DNA of 64,000 nt from Mobiluncus massiliensis (GTDB lineage: Bacteria > Actinomycetota > Actinomycetes > Actinomycetales > Actinomycetaceae): NCBI RefSeq assembly GCF_949769255.1, contig NZ_OX458329.1, positions 992,001 through 1,056,000 on the forward strand. Reading direction: 5' to 3'. Shown in pieces: positions 24,500 to 34,860 of the stretch; positions within the stretch are counted from its first letter, which is position 1, and every line of letters begins with the position of its first letter. The notes beneath the pieces were generated by a model. It ran no database searches. It saw only the letters and a program-made list of their open reading frames with translations, and had not been told where the DNA came from. The position numbers and the translations under genes are program-made.

Positions 24500-25275
24500 C
24501 CCAGCAACCGCCGCAGCCAGCCCAAAGTGTCCTCGGGACCGCTCACCGCTTGACACGGTACCCCGGTCGCCAACACCGGGTAATCATTGCCCCGTTCGTC
24601 GAGGCGATCCCCCAAAAACACCAGGTTCAGCGGTGCGTATCCGGTCGATTCCAGCAGGGAGCGGATGCCGTAGGCTTTATCGACTCCACGAGCTGTGACG
24701 TCCACCGAGGTGGCACCGCCGCTACGCACCTCCAACTGGGGCAACTGCGTTTCCAGCGCCCTCACTAATGCGGTTTTCTTGGAGCCATCGGGGTCCCAGG
24801 CTCGTTTTGCGGCGAGCGGAGCGTGCTGTCCCAAGGCGGAAAACGTCACCTGGGTGCCGCGGTCCTCGATGATGTTGCCCCACGGCGAGGCTGCCCACAA
24901 GCCGAGTTCACGAGCGGTCGCTTCGATAATTTCAACAGTCTGTTGCCGCAGGTCCGCCGCCAGGTCCCGGCGGTATACACGCACCAGTTTGTCCGGGTCG
25001 CTTCCCGGTTCCATCCGGTAATACTGGGTGCCGCAGGTGGGCAGCAGATGCAGTGTGTGCTTTGGGGCCGGCTGGTCGGCGAGTCGGGAAAGAACTTGGG
25101 ATTGGAACTGAGAGAGCTGGCCGCCAGAAATAATGGCCGCTTCATACCTGTTCAAAAGCTCGGCCAGGACGGCCGCCATTTCGGTGTCAAGCGGCATTTT
25201 TGAGGGTGTCAGAGTGTCGTCCAGGTCGAAAGCAACCAGACGCAGGGCTTCAGAGGGGGTAAATTGCAAACTCAC
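24496..25275 (-). CDS. HAD superfamily (IIB) phosphatase
   Basis: Magnesium-dependent phosphohydrolase of 259 residues. The nucleophile motif is FDLDDTLTPSK, the following SGG motif is AIISGGQLSQF, and the acidic motif is LGDRLDERGNDYPV; the cap arrangement is that of Cof/phosphomannomutase-like type IIB enzymes. GTG 25275 has AGGA 8 nt upstream. Last gene of a long leftward run, 20 bp after a chemoreceptor gene. Substrate is probably a sugar phosphate, by family only. Confidence 0.85.
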   Translation of the reverse strand: MSLQFTPSEALRLVAFDLDDTLTPSKMPLDTEMAAVLAELLNRYEAAIISGGQLSQFQSQVLSRLADQPAPKHTLHLLPTCGTQYYRMEPGSDPDKLVRVYRRDLAADLRQQTVEIIEATARELGLWAASPWGNIIEDRGTQVTFSALGQHAPLAAKRAWDPDGSKKTALVRALETQLPQLEVRSGGATSVDVTARGVDKAYGIRSLLESTGYAPLNLVFLGDRLDERGNDYPVLATGVPCQAVSGPEDTLGWLRRLLG

Positions 25276-25295
25276 TGGACAATCCTGAAAGGGGG

Positions 25296-26477
25296 CTAGA
25301 CCGTAAACCGAGCCATTCGCTCGTCTAGGGTCGAGACAGCGTCTTGCACCACGCTCATATGTTCTTGGAACTGCTCGGATTGAGTGTGCGCACTTTGCGA
25401 GTGGGACGCTAAGGATTGCGAATGGGTGAACAGTTCATTAGAAAACGAACGCACCTCATCGATGCCGGTATTAGCTTTGGACAGGGCGGTTTCTTGACGG
25501 TTCACGTCCTGATTGACGGCCTGTTGAGAGGCACTCAATGCCTCCAGCTGGGTCAACAGGAATTCGATGCGCTGTTCCCCGGCTTCCGCTTGGGTCTGCA
25601 GTTGGGCGACCTGGCTGATAACCTCACCAGTGGTTTCGGCAGTTTGCGAAGCCAAATCTTTAGCCTGGTTGGCAACCACGGCAAAACCGCGCCCGGCTTC
25701 CGCACTGCGGGCGGCCTCAATGGTGGCGTTTAGTGCCAGCATATTGGTTTGCTCCGAGATCACAGAAATATCCGTCATCAAAGCCATAATCTTATCCACC
25801 GAGGTTTTCAGCTCGGTTACCGCGGTGTTCAGATTGCGTGCCGCCGAGATACCGTCGGAACGCAAAATTTCATTGCTGGAGGCAATTTCGGACAAATGCG
25901 CGATATCCCCCGCCACCGCGATACCGTTGTCTGTCAAAGTTTGCGCCGTTTGTCCCAGTTGCGTCCCGGTTTCAGACAGTCGATTGCTGCTTTCTAGGAC
26001 CCGGTCGTTGCCCGTTTTAACGATTTCGGCCTGGCTACCGGCAACCGCGGCAAAATTCCGCAGTCCGTCCACCCCGCTGCGCAGATTGACCACCAGGGAG
26101 GACAGAGAAACCATCGCTTCATTGACTGCCTGGGACAAATCCGCGATTTCATCTTTGGTATAGATTTGGGCACGTTTCGTAAAATTGCCCGCCGCAGAAT
26201 CTGCCAGGGTCAGGGACACGGCTTTCACTGAGCGGCGGATTCGAGCTCGCATGGTAAAACCAATGACCGTTCCCAGGATTGCCAAAATCACTATCAAAAT
26301 GACCTGGATGATGATTTGGGTGAAAATTTCGCGCTGTTGGACCTGAGGTTGGTCCCCCAGAGAAAGGATTCGATTCAACCCCACCAGCAGCAACACCACG
26401 GAAAGCGCGGAGAATCCAAAGCTCAAGTAGGCAGTGAGCCAGAACTGTCCGGCGATGGAGACCAGTTTTCTGTTCAT
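25296..26477 (-). CDS. Methyl-accepting chemotaxis protein without an extracellular sensor domain
   Basis: Chemoreceptor of 393 residues. Two membrane helices near residues 11-35 and 50-72 are separated by only about 15-20 residues, so there is no room for a periplasmic/extracellular ligand domain. A HAMP region follows ([20 protein letters not shown]), then the coiled-coil signalling domain with the CheA/CheW-binding tip [18 protein letters not shown] and [14 protein letters not shown]. The start overlaps the stop of the upstream receptor gene as ATGA, indicating coupled translation. A chemotaxis receptor implies a motile organism. Input may come from the membrane or cytoplasm. Confidence 0.9.
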   Translation of the reverse strand: MNRKLVSIAGQFWLTAYLSFGFSALSVVLLLVGLNRILSLGDQPQVQQREIFTQIIIQVILIVILAILGTVIGFTMRARIRRSVKAVSLTLADSAAGNFTKRAQIYTKDEIADLSQAVNEAMVSLSSLVVNLRSGVDGLRNFAAVAGSQAEIVKTGNDRVLESSNRLSETGTQLGQTAQTLTDNGIAVAGDIAHLSEIASSNEILRSDGISAARNLNTAVTELKTSVDKIMALMTDISVISEQTNMLALNATIEAARSAEAGRGFAVVANQAKDLASQTAETTGEVISQVAQLQTQAEAGEQRIEFLLTQLEALSASQQAVNQDVNRQETALSKANTGIDEVRSFSNELFTHSQSLASHSQSAHTQSEQFQEHMSVVQDAVSTLDERMARFTV

Positions 26478-27745
26478 GACTGTTCCTCCGGCTCCCCCAG
26501 CTCTCGCGGATTCAGTTCACCCGCGTCCTCAACCATCTGGAGGTTGTGAATCATAGCGCGGGTGGTAGAAATAATTTCCTCCACCTTGTCAGATTCTGAG
26601 TCAATGTTTTGCAGGCTGGTTTGAGACTGGGCGGCGGCCTCGGTAATAGTCTCGATTTCCTCGCTCAGGGCGCGAGACTGGTCGAGAGCTCCCGCGCAGG
26701 CCGCCTCCATCGAGGCCACTACCGCGGCCTGGTCAGCCACAGCTTGGGCGGAAACTTGCTGCGAGTCATTAATTTGGTTCAATTTTTCGGTAACGTCGGC
26801 AGTCACCCCCACAGCCCGGTCACAGCGTTCCTGGATTTCTGCAGAAGCCTCCGTCACCGCCGCCGCTGCGGTGCTGGTTTGTACCGCAAGTTCTTTTATC
26901 TGGCCGGCGACGACCGCGAAACCCGCCCCGATTTCCCCGGCTTTCGCCGATTCAATGGTGGCGTTCAAAGCTAGCAGACTGGTTCGTTCCGCGATTTGAG
27001 CAATCTGATCCACAGAAACAGAAATGTCCTGACTGTGGGATTGAAATTGTTGAATAATCTGAGAGAGCTCAGCCAAGTCCTCAACTTCGCTGTATCCAAT
27101 GGTTAGGGCTTCCTGAGTGTGGCGGGCAATGTCACTACGGGAGGAGGAAATCTCGGCAGCGGCAGCGGCCAGTTGCGCGGCAGACTTGGCGAGCATCCGG
27201 GCTTGTGGTGTCACCGTGTCGACTTCCTGGCCGACCTTGCCACCGGCCTCTCCCAAGGCATCTACCGCACCGTTCAATCCGGTTTGTTCCTCAGAAACCT
27301 GATGGTACACGCTGCGAGTTTCATTCATCAGCTGGCTGAGCGCCAAACGAGTTTCATTCATGACCCGCGCCAAATCGGACAGCTCGTCATTAGTCACTCC
27401 CCGCGCCGCAACCGTAAAATCTCCCGCCGCTATCGCCTGGGCACTGCGCCGCACCGAGCTGGCCGCATCGGTAATGGAACGGGAAATAAATCTGATGAGT
27501 AACCATGCCCCGGCGACTCCGGCAGCTACCACAACAATCAGCACCCCAACCACCACGGTAAGGTTCACGCTGAGCGCGCCTTGGTTACTGCTGTCAACCC
27601 TCCTCAACAGGCGAAACAGGACCACCAGAGAGACTAAAAATATCAGCCCCGGAGTTAGCAACACCGCAACCCCACTAACCAGGTTTTTCGTCAAAAGGTT
27701 AAACCTGATTCCTCGCAGACGCAGTTCAGTTGGGTTATCGGACAT
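26474..27745 (-). CDS. Methyl-accepting chemotaxis protein, divergent tip
   Basis: Chemoreceptor-like protein of 423 residues with two membrane helices (about residues 20-42 and 54-78) and only a short loop between them. HAMP ([19 protein letters not shown]) and a long coiled coil follow. The signalling tip reads [18 protein letters not shown] and [19 protein letters not shown]: the usual GRGFAVVA is changed to GAGFAVVA, so kinase control may differ from the partner receptor. It begins 3 bp after the uvrC stop with no clear ribosome-binding site, suggesting coupling to uvrC translation. Confidence 0.88.
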   Translation of the reverse strand: MSDNPTELRLRGIRFNLLTKNLVSGVAVLLTPGLIFLVSLVVLFRLLRRVDSSNQGALSVNLTVVVGVLIVVVAAGVAGAWLLIRFISRSITDAASSVRRSAQAIAAGDFTVAARGVTNDELSDLARVMNETRLALSQLMNETRSVYHQVSEEQTGLNGAVDALGEAGGKVGQEVDTVTPQARMLAKSAAQLAAAAAEISSSRSDIARHTQEALTIGYSEVEDLAELSQIIQQFQSHSQDISVSVDQIAQIAERTSLLALNATIESAKAGEIGAGFAVVAGQIKELAVQTSTAAAAVTEASAEIQERCDRAVGVTADVTEKLNQINDSQQVSAQAVADQAAVVASMEAACAGALDQSRALSEEIETITEAAAQSQTSLQNIDSESDKVEEIISTTRAMIHNLQMVEDAGELNPRELGEPEEQS

Positions 27746-27748
27746 ATG

Positions 27749-29830
27749 TTAATTTTTACCAGAATTCCCGGAATTGTTTAGGAAAGCCACGAGGTTTTCC
27801 GCGGTTTTCAGGCCAAAACCAGGGACTTGGGCAATCTCGGAGGCACTGGCCTCACGTAAACGCTTGACCGACCCGAAATGTTTCAGCAACGCTTTTTGCC
27901 GGGCGGGACCGACTCCTGGGGCAGCATCCAGAATCGAACGGGTCATAGCTTGGGAACGTTTCTTGCGATGCGCACTGATCGCAAAACGGTGGGATTCGTC
28001 ACGCAAATATTGCAACAGGTACAGGGCTTCGGAGGTTCGCGGGAAGATGACCGGAAAGTCGTCGTCTACCCGCCAGACTTCCTCCAATCGCTTTGCCAGT
28101 CCAACGACAGGAATATCCCACACTCCTACCTCATCCATCGCCGCCCGAGCAGCATGAACCTGGGGCAGTGCTCCATCCACCACGACCAAATCAGGACGAT
28201 AGGAAAACCGCCGCGGTTCATTTTGGGTTCCCAAGGTGCGTATAGCGCCAGATTGTGCCGTCTGGGGAGGAGGATTTTTCGTTTCGACAAGCTCCGTGCC
28301 GCTCGCCGTGGCTAGCGCATCGGTTCCGGGCAGCCCCGCGCCCGGGCTATTTTCCTCTTGAATGAGGCGTTCAAAGCGCCGGCGCAGCACCTCGTTCATG
28401 GCGGTTGTATCGTCGGGGGTACCCGTGCCGTCAGCGCCCCGGATTGAAAACTTCCGGTAAGCGTCTTTGCGGGGGGCGCCGTCCTCAAATACCACCATGG
28501 AACCCATCTGAAAGGTTCCTTGCGTGTGAGAAATGTCGTAACACTCAATCCGCAGCGGCGGATCAATGCCGAGCAGACGTCCCAGCTCATTCAAGGCCAG
28601 GTTTCGCTGGGTCAAATCCCGAGCCCGCCGAGTCTTGTACAAGCGCAACCCCTCCACCGCGTTGAGCTGTACCCGAGACAAGGCTTCGCGTTTCGCTCCC
28701 CGTTGCGGCACCCGAATACTCACCTGAGACCCTCGCAGCTCACTCAACCAGCGCTGCAGCACACCCACATCGGTTGGGGAAACGGAAACCAGAATCTCCT
28801 TGGGAATGACGGAAGTATCGAAATGCGCCGTATCGTTGGCGGAGCTGGGACCGACCCGCCGCGGCCGCGCAGCGCTCCCCTCACGAGCAAGGTCTGCCGC
28901 CGCTTCTCCATAGATTTGTTCCAAAGCTCGCGCCATCAGAGAGGCTTCGTCAAGGTCCTCTTCCCGCGCACTCACCCAGCCGCGTTGCCCGCGAATCCGC
29001 CCCGCCCGCACATAAAACACCTGGACGGAAACCTGGAGTTCATCGGCCTCAAGGGCGAACAAATCCGCGTCCGTGTCATCGCTGAGCACCGCAGCGTTTT
29101 TTTCCAAAACCTTACGCAGCGCCTCCAGCTGATCCCGTTTCCGGGCCGCGTCCTCAAAGCGATAGGCCTGGGCATCGTCCCACATGGCAGTCTCGATTTC
29201 GCGCAAGAACCCGGCATCACGCCCGCTCATGAAGTCGCAGACTTTCTGGGCCAGTTCACGGTGCTGTGCCGCGCTGACGCGGCCGATACACGGCGCGGCG
29301 CATCGTCCGATATAACCCAGCAAACATGCCCGATTAGCTGCTTGAGCCTGGGCAAACACTCCGTCAGAGCAGGTCCGCACCGGAAATACAGCTTGCAACA
29401 GCTCCAGGGTTTGACGAATCGCCCACACCGCCGTGTAGGGCCCGAAATAGCGCACTCCGTGTTGGTGAGCGGTGCGTAGCACTCCCATACGCGGATATTC
29501 CTGGTTCATCGTCACCGCGAAGTACGGGTAGGACTTATCGTCCTTAAACATCACGTTGAACTTGGGGTCGTGTTCTTTGATCCAGGTGTATTCCAAGGTC
29601 AGGGCTTCGACCTCGGAGCCGACCACTACCCAGGACACCGACGCGGCGCTGGCAACCATTTTCGCGGTTCGTGGATGCAGACGCGCGGGGTCTACGAAGT
29701 AAGACGTGAGCCGATTACGCAGATTCTTGGCTTTACCCACATAGATAACCCGGTCGCGGCCGTCACGCCACCGGTACACCCCCGGTTGCGTGGGAATCTC
29801 GGAGGCTTTGGGAAAGTCTGGGACTTTCAT
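27749..29830 (-). CDS. uvrC: Excinuclease ABC subunit C
   Basis: Makes both incisions beside DNA lesions in nucleotide excision repair. The 693-residue protein has the GIY-YIG domain at the N-terminus (GVYRWRDGRDRVIYVGKAKN), a UVR motif (YRFEDAARKRDQLEALRK), the RNase H-like endonuclease core (IECYDISHTQGTFQMGSMV, RPDLVVVDGALPQVHAA) and a C-terminal helix-hairpin-helix (APGVGPARQKALLKHFGS). An insertion of about 50 residues before the core is Pro/Ser/Thr-rich. In many actinobacteria uvrC precedes rapZ-yvcK-whiA; here it follows them. Confidence 0.95.
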   Translation of the reverse strand: MKVPDFPKASEIPTQPGVYRWRDGRDRVIYVGKAKNLRNRLTSYFVDPARLHPRTAKMVASAASVSWVVVGSEVEALTLEYTWIKEHDPKFNVMFKDDKSYPYFAVTMNQEYPRMGVLRTAHQHGVRYFGPYTAVWAIRQTLELLQAVFPVRTCSDGVFAQAQAANRACLLGYIGRCAAPCIGRVSAAQHRELAQKVCDFMSGRDAGFLREIETAMWDDAQAYRFEDAARKRDQLEALRKVLEKNAAVLSDDTDADLFALEADELQVSVQVFYVRAGRIRGQRGWVSAREEDLDEASLMARALEQIYGEAAADLAREGSAARPRRVGPSSANDTAHFDTSVIPKEILVSVSPTDVGVLQRWLSELRGSQVSIRVPQRGAKREALSRVQLNAVEGLRLYKTRRARDLTQRNLALNELGRLLGIDPPLRIECYDISHTQGTFQMGSMVVFEDGAPRKDAYRKFSIRGADGTGTPDDTTAMNEVLRRRFERLIQEENSPGAGLPGTDALATASGTELVETKNPPPQTAQSGAIRTLGTQNEPRRFSYRPDLVVVDGALPQVHAARAAMDEVGVWDIPVVGLAKRLEEVWRVDDDFPVIFPRTSEALYLLQYLRDESHRFAISAHRKKRSQAMTRSILDAAPGVGPARQKALLKHFGSVKRLREASASEIAQVPGFGLKTAENLVAFLNNSGNSGKN

Positions 29831-29903
29831 GGAAACCTCATGTCGCCGCGAACGGGGTTGCTCGGGTCTGGGCTCAGAGTCAAGGCGGTGCCACCGGCGA
29901 TAT

Positions 29904-30884
29904 TCATGAGTCCAACACTTCGGAATTCAACCCAGATTCGGTGTCGGGGATTCCCAGCTCCTCTGCCCGTTTATCAGCCATGGCCAACAGGCGGCGGATT
30001 CGGCCCGCCACCGCGTCTTTCGTCAGCTGCGGTTCACTGAGTTGACCGAGTTCTTCCAGTGAAGCCTGTTTGTATTCCAGACGCAAACGCCCCGCGGAAA
30101 TGAGGTGCGGAGGAATGTCGTCGCCCAGGATTTCAAAAGCCCGGCGCACCCGCGCCCCCGCCAACACGGCAGCCCGGGTGGACCGGCGCATATTGGCATC
30201 ATCAAAATTCGCCAACCGGTTGACTTCCCCGCGCTTCTCACGCTTTTCACGCTTATCTGCCCACTCACGCAAGGCCGTTTCCGCGCCCATCTGGGTCAGC
30301 AAAGCCCTGATTGAGTCGTTTTCCCGCACGGCTACCCGAGACAGTTGACGTACCTCGCGTGACTTGGCGTTCGCCCCCATCCGTCGAGCCATACCTACCA
30401 AGGCGAGGGCCGCCTCGGGGCCGGGCGCCGTCACTTCCAGCGCTGAGGACCGGGTTGGTTCTGTCAGCGAACCGCGGGCCAGGAAGGCTCCCCGCCATGC
30501 GGCGACGCAGCCGGATAGGGGTCCGGACACGATTTCCGGAGCTAACCCCCGCACTGGGCGACCCTGTTTGTCCAACAGCCCGGTTTCTTTTGCCAGTTTC
30601 TCTGCCCCGGACACCACTCGCACCACGTAGCGATCCGCTTTTCGGATTCCGGTTCCACTGACCACCACCACGGAGGAGTTCGTGTGGTACAGATTCAACA
30701 AAGCCTGCTGCAGACGTTTCGCGCTATTGGCGTGATCCAGTTCCGCTTCCACCACTATGGAGCCAGCCACCAGGTGGATTCCCCCCGCAAACCGCAGCAA
30801 CGCAGATATTTCAGCGCGAAAATCAGCTCGCGACTCGACGCGAACCCCCGCGAGTTCATCTTTCGCGACAGCCGTCAGGGACAT
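29904..30884 (-). CDS. whiA: DNA-binding regulator WhiA
   Basis: Conserved Gram-positive regulator of 326 residues linked to cell division and sporulation. The N-terminal two-thirds is the LAGLIDADG-like fold ([22 protein letters not shown]-type strand [11 protein letters not shown]), and the C-terminal helix-turn-helix is [20 protein letters not shown] with [13 protein letters not shown] 30884 opens with [14 protein letters not shown], typical of the family. It lies downstream of yvcK in the conserved rapZ-yvcK-whiA order, with 72 bp between, and 73 bp before uvrC. Confidence 0.95.
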   Translation of the reverse strand: MSLTAVAKDELAGVRVESRADFRAEISALLRFAGGIHLVAGSIVVEAELDHANSAKRLQQALLNLYHTNSSVVVVSGTGIRKADRYVVRVVSGAEKLAKETGLLDKQGRPVRGLAPEIVSGPLSGCVAAWRGAFLARGSLTEPTRSSALEVTAPGPEAALALVGMARRMGANAKSREVRQLSRVAVRENDSIRALLTQMGAETALREWADKREKREKRGEVNRLANFDDANMRRSTRAAVLAGARVRRAFEILGDDIPPHLISAGRLRLEYKQASLEELGQLSEPQLTKDAVAGRIRRLLAMADKRAEELGIPDTESGLNSEVLDS

Positions 30885-30956
30885 AGTTTAACTTCCTCCT
30901 GGTTGTGAAAACCGGCACGGTTGAGATCCGGTCAGTGAGTCCAATCACTATTCTAA

Positions 30957-31982
30957 CTAATGATTGTCGAGCTCTTCGATACTGGACAAATCTCCCCAGT
31001 TTCCGCTCATGGCATCTCTGAATGCGGCTGCCAATCGCAAGAAGTCATGACGAGCGGTGCCGTCCCCGACCGAAATTTGGCGCAACATGACCTGACATCC
31101 CAGTTCGTTAGCGGCATTTTGCAAGTCGTCGATGTCCGTCACTGAAACGGGATCACCAATCACCACTGAGAGCCGCAGCTCGGGGACAATTCGATGTAAA
31201 ACCCGCAAATGATCGGGAAGGGTCAGGTCTTGCGTTTCTCCGCGTTGGCGGCTGAGATTCAGCACCAGGGCTTTCCGTGCCGGCGAGTGCACCAGCGCTT
31301 CCCGCAAGTCCGCAATCAGCAGATGCGGCATCACCGAGGTGTACCAGGAACCCGGACCCAACACGACCCAATCCGCACTTGCGACCGCCTGCAGAACCTG
31401 CGGGGTAACCGGCGCGTCAGGAGGATCCAAACGGATTCCCCGCACTACCCCCGGCGCTTTCGCAATCTTGGATTGGCCGCGTATCGTTTGAATCCGCCCG
31501 TCCACTTCTAAGTCAGCTTCGATAGCCATGGGGACGGTAGACATCGGCAGCACCCGGCCTTGCGCATCCAACAACCGAGTCATCCATTCCAGACCCGCGA
31601 CCGGGTCATCGAGAATCTGCCACAAACCAGCCAGCAACAGGTTGCCCAGGTTGTGTCCGTTCATCTCCCCGTTTGATTTAAACCGAAACTGCAGAATATC
31701 GCGCCAGGTCAGACCCCAATCGGATTCATCGCACAACGCCGCCAGCGCCATGCGTAAGTCCCCCGGAGGCAGCAGGTCAAACTCTTGACGTAAACGTCCG
31801 CTGGAGCCTCCGTCATCGGCCACGGTGACGACTGCCGTGAGATCTGTGGTGAGGTGGCGCAAAGCCGAAAGCGTAGCGTACAGCCCGTGTCCCCCACCAA
31901 AAGCCACCACTTTCGGGCCGGTCGCGCGTCCGGGCCACACGGAATCTTGGGGAGGCTGAAAATAATGTCCCTGTACATTCAT
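30957..31982 (-). CDS. yvcK: UDP-sugar-binding protein YvcK/CuvA (gluconeogenesis factor)
   Basis: Protein of 341 residues of the YvcK/CofD-like family, which binds UDP-GlcNAc-type ligands and influences cell-wall synthesis and growth on gluconeogenic carbon. Signatures: VVAFGGGHGLYATLSALR, VTVADDGGSSGRLRQEF, PPGDLRMALAAL, GHNLGNLLLA and VVLGPGSWYTSVMPHLL. The start ATG 31982 lies 18 bp after rapZ, so the two are probably co-transcribed. In Mycobacterium the homologue CuvA is phosphorylated by Ser/Thr kinases, which makes the PASTA kinase in this window a conceivable partner. Confidence 0.94.
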   Translation of the reverse strand: MNVQGHYFQPPQDSVWPGRATGPKVVAFGGGHGLYATLSALRHLTTDLTAVVTVADDGGSSGRLRQEFDLLPPGDLRMALAALCDESDWGLTWRDILQFRFKSNGEMNGHNLGNLLLAGLWQILDDPVAGLEWMTRLLDAQGRVLPMSTVPMAIEADLEVDGRIQTIRGQSKIAKAPGVVRGIRLDPPDAPVTPQVLQAVASADWVVLGPGSWYTSVMPHLLIADLREALVHSPARKALVLNLSRQRGETQDLTLPDHLRVLHRIVPELRLSVVIGDPVSVTDIDDLQNAANELGCQVMLRQISVGDGTARHDFLRLAAAFRDAMSGNWGDLSSIEELDNH

Positions 31983-32000
31983 ACCTATCTCACCCCCGAG

Positions 32001-32936
32001 TCATTCCTTGCCGATATCACGATGCACGGTGCGTACCTGGAAACCTTTAGAGCGCAGCAGGTTGGACAGGCGTTCTGCCATCGCCACCGAACGATGCTGC
32101 CCCCCGGTACACCCCACGGCAATTGTCACAAACGGCTTTAACTCGTGCAGGTAACCGTTGAGCACCGGGGCCAAAGTGTCAACATAATGCTGAGCAAACT
32201 CGCTGGCTCCGGGCTGACTCAAGACGTATTTCGCCACCGCTTCATCCCGACCGGTCAAGTGCCGCAGCTCCGTCACCCAGTAGGGATTGGGGAAAAATCT
32301 CACATCCACCACGTGATCGGCGTCCATGGGCAAACCGTATTTAAACCCGAAACTCATCACTGTCACGTTTAGGCCGTTGACGGTTTCCCCGGACACGAGT
32401 TCACGGATTCGCCGGGCTAGGTCGTGAACATTCATGTGGGTCGTGTCCACGTAGATATTGGCGCGGTCGCGGATAGGCCCGAGCAGTTCCCGTTCCGAGG
32501 CGATTCCGTCCATAATCCGACCTTCACCCTGCAAGGGGTGGGGGCGGCGCACCTGTTCGTAGCGGCGCACCAGCACTGCGTCAGAACAGTCAAGGAACAA
32601 AACTTGCAGGTCAACCTGGGCTTCCCGCAACGCATCCAGGGTCGACATGAATTCCGAAAAGAAACTGCGCGACCGCACATCAACCACCACGGCCAGACGG
32701 TGCACGCCTTCCCCGCCGGGAGTCATCATGCGCGCCAAAGGACCGAGCATCCGGGGAGGCAGATTGTCCACCACATACCAGTTCAAATCCTCCAAGACCT
32801 GAGCGGTTTGGCTGCGTCCGGCCCCGCTCATGCCGGTAATAATCAGCATCTGGGCACGTTCAGTGACATCGCGCACGGACTGGGCATCCAGCTCGGGAAT
32901 ACCCGATGGCACAGTAGGGGTGGGGTCTTCACTCAT
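32001..32936 (-). CDS. rapZ: RapZ-family nucleotide-binding protein (RNase adapter)
   Basis: Protein of 311 residues with a P-loop (ITGMSGAGRSQTAQVLED), FLDCSD, RRPHPL, SFGFKYGLP, DVRFFPNPYW and the C-terminal AVGCTGGQHRSVAMAERL. These are the signatures of the RapZ/YvcJ family, which binds nucleotides and in E. coli directs RNase E to small RNAs; in actinobacteria the role is unclear. First gene of the rapZ-yvcK-whiA set. ATG 32936 has only a weak GGA ribosome-binding site. Confidence 0.94.
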   Translation of the reverse strand: MSEDPTPTVPSGIPELDAQSVRDVTERAQMLIITGMSGAGRSQTAQVLEDLNWYVVDNLPPRMLGPLARMMTPGGEGVHRLAVVVDVRSRSFFSEFMSTLDALREAQVDLQVLFLDCSDAVLVRRYEQVRRPHPLQGEGRIMDGIASERELLGPIRDRANIYVDTTHMNVHDLARRIRELVSGETVNGLNVTVMSFGFKYGLPMDADHVVDVRFFPNPYWVTELRHLTGRDEAVAKYVLSQPGASEFAQHYVDTLAPVLNGYLHELKPFVTIAVGCTGGQHRSVAMAERLSNLLRSKGFQVRTVHRDIGKE

Positions 32937-32990
32937 GTTTCCAGCTTATCGAGTTGTCGAGGGAAGTTCAGGCTTTGCAGATACCCAAAT

Positions 32991-34793
32991 CTAAAGCTCT
33001 TCCGCCGCGTCCAGCCACTGCTCCTCAAGTTGTTCGACCTGACGGCGGGCAGTTTGCAATTCTTTGGCCAAATCCGCGAGTTTTTCATAATCGGCGGGAT
33101 CCGTGTCAGCCAGCTGTGATTCGATTTGGGCCACCTGCGCGGTGGCTTTGGCAATCTTACGTTCCAGGGATTGCAGACGTTTTTGGGTTTCGTAATCGGC
33201 TTTGGAACCGGTTTTTCCGTTCACAAGGGGTTTCTGCGACGTCGATGGCTCGTCAGACTTGGGTCGGCTGGCTGGCCGCGCCTGTTCGGCCAACTCCAAG
33301 TATTCGTCCACCCCTCCGGGAAGGTGGCGCAACCCGTGGTCAATGACGGCGTATTGATTATCGGTAATCCGTTCGATGAGGTAGCGATCGTGAGAGACGA
33401 CCAGCAACGTTCCCGGCCACGCATCCAACACGTCTTCCAGCGCGGTCAAGGTATCGGTATCAATATCGTTGGTGGGCTCGTCCAGAATCATCACATTCGG
33501 TTCTTCCAGCAGCAGCAACAAAATCTGCAGACGCCGTTTCTGCCCCCCACTCAGCGCCCCGACCTTGGCTTGCAGCTGGGAGGAGTTAAACCCCAAACGT
33601 TCCAACATCTGGGCGGGGCTCAGCTCCTTTCCTTCCACCTCGAAAGAGCCTTTGAGCTTACCTAACACCTGATAGACACGATAATCCGCAATCTCGCGCA
33701 GCGCCCGAAATTCCTGGTCCAAGATACCAATCTGGACCGTCTTGCCTTCGCGACGCCGCCCCCGAGTCGGGGTGAGATCCCCCGCCAGCAAACCGAGTAG
33801 GGTCGACTTCCCGGCCCCGTTAGCCCCCAAGATTCCGGCGCGCTCCCCCGGCGCTACCCGCCAGGTCACATCGCGTAAAACTAAATGGGAATCGTCTGGC
33901 CCCTCGTAGGAAAAGTCCACGTCCACCAGGTCCACAACGATTTTCCCAAGCCTTCCGGTGGCCAGTTTCACCAGCTGCACCGTGTCGCGTACCGGCGGAA
34001 CATCCTCGATGAGCGCATTGGCAGCATCGATGCGAAACTTCGGTTTGGAAGTTCGAGCCGGGGCTCCGCGCCGCAGCCAGGCTAACTCTTTGCGTAACAG
34101 ATTTTGGCGCTTTTCGGCGGCGAGAGCGGCCTGCCGGTCACGTTCTACGCGAGCCAAAATGTAGGCCGCGTATCCCCCTTCAAAGGGTTCCACCATCCCG
34201 TCGTGAACTTCCCAAGTGTCGCGCGACACCGCATCGAGAAACCACCGATCATGTGTCACCAGCAACAGGGCGCCATCCCGATCTGACCAGCGACGATTGA
34301 GGTGACGCGCCAGCCATGCCACCCCTTCCATATCCAGGTGGTTCGTGGGCTCGTCCAGTCCGATGACATCCCAATCGCCAATCAGGAGTTTCGCGAGAGC
34401 GAGTCGTCGGCGCTGTCCCCCGCTCAGCGCCTCTACCGGCGATTCCCACGCGATGGCGGGCAACAGCCCATCCAGCACTTCGCGAATCCGCGGGTCGCTG
34501 AGGACTTCGTGGTGTTTAGAACCTGCCAGCAGCACCGTCTCCACCGTGTCGGAGCCGCTCAGAACGTCCTCCTGCCCCAGCAAGGCGACTCGCAGCCCGT
34601 TGCGTCGGGTCACGAGCCCGGAATGCGGCTGCTGAGTTCCAAACAGTACCCGCATCAACGTTGATTTGCCGTCTCCGTTGCGCCCGACAATCCCGATACG
34701 ATCCCCGGCGGAAACCCCGACCGTGACGTCGTCGAGCAGGAGCTTGTCCGGGTACTCCACGTGCAGGTTTTGCCCACCCAGAAGGTTACCCAA
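32991..34793 (-). CDS. ABC-F family ATPase, Uup-like
   Basis: Soluble protein of 600 residues with two ABC ATPase domains in tandem and no membrane segments, as in ABC-F translation factors. Walker A motifs are GRNGDGKST and GANGAGKST; signatures are LSGGQRRRLALAKLL and LSGGQKRRLQILLLL; Walker B motifs are VIGLDEPTNHLD and VMILDEPTNDID. The C-terminal ~90 residues form a coiled coil (LQSLERKIAKATAQVAQIE) that suggests the Uup subgroup. The start is TTG 34793 with GAGG just upstream. It probably acts on ribosomes or nucleic acid. Confidence 0.9.
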   Translation of the reverse strand: MGNLLGGQNLHVEYPDKLLLDDVTVGVSAGDRIGIVGRNGDGKSTLMRVLFGTQQPHSGLVTRRNGLRVALLGQEDVLSGSDTVETVLLAGSKHHEVLSDPRIREVLDGLLPAIAWESPVEALSGGQRRRLALAKLLIGDWDVIGLDEPTNHLDMEGVAWLARHLNRRWSDRDGALLLVTHDRWFLDAVSRDTWEVHDGMVEPFEGGYAAYILARVERDRQAALAAEKRQNLLRKELAWLRRGAPARTSKPKFRIDAANALIEDVPPVRDTVQLVKLATGRLGKIVVDLVDVDFSYEGPDDSHLVLRDVTWRVAPGERAGILGANGAGKSTLLGLLAGDLTPTRGRRREGKTVQIGILDQEFRALREIADYRVYQVLGKLKGSFEVEGKELSPAQMLERLGFNSSQLQAKVGALSGGQKRRLQILLLLLEEPNVMILDEPTNDIDTDTLTALEDVLDAWPGTLLVVSHDRYLIERITDNQYAVIDHGLRHLPGGVDEYLELAEQARPASRPKSDEPSTSQKPLVNGKTGSKADYETQKRLQSLERKIAKATAQVAQIESQLADTDPADYEKLADLAKELQTARRQVEQLEEQWLDAAEEL

Positions 34794-34860
34794 AACGCCT
34801 CACTCCAATAACTGCCGGCAGACCCCGGCAAACCGGGCGAGCTGCGAAAAAATCCGGGAA

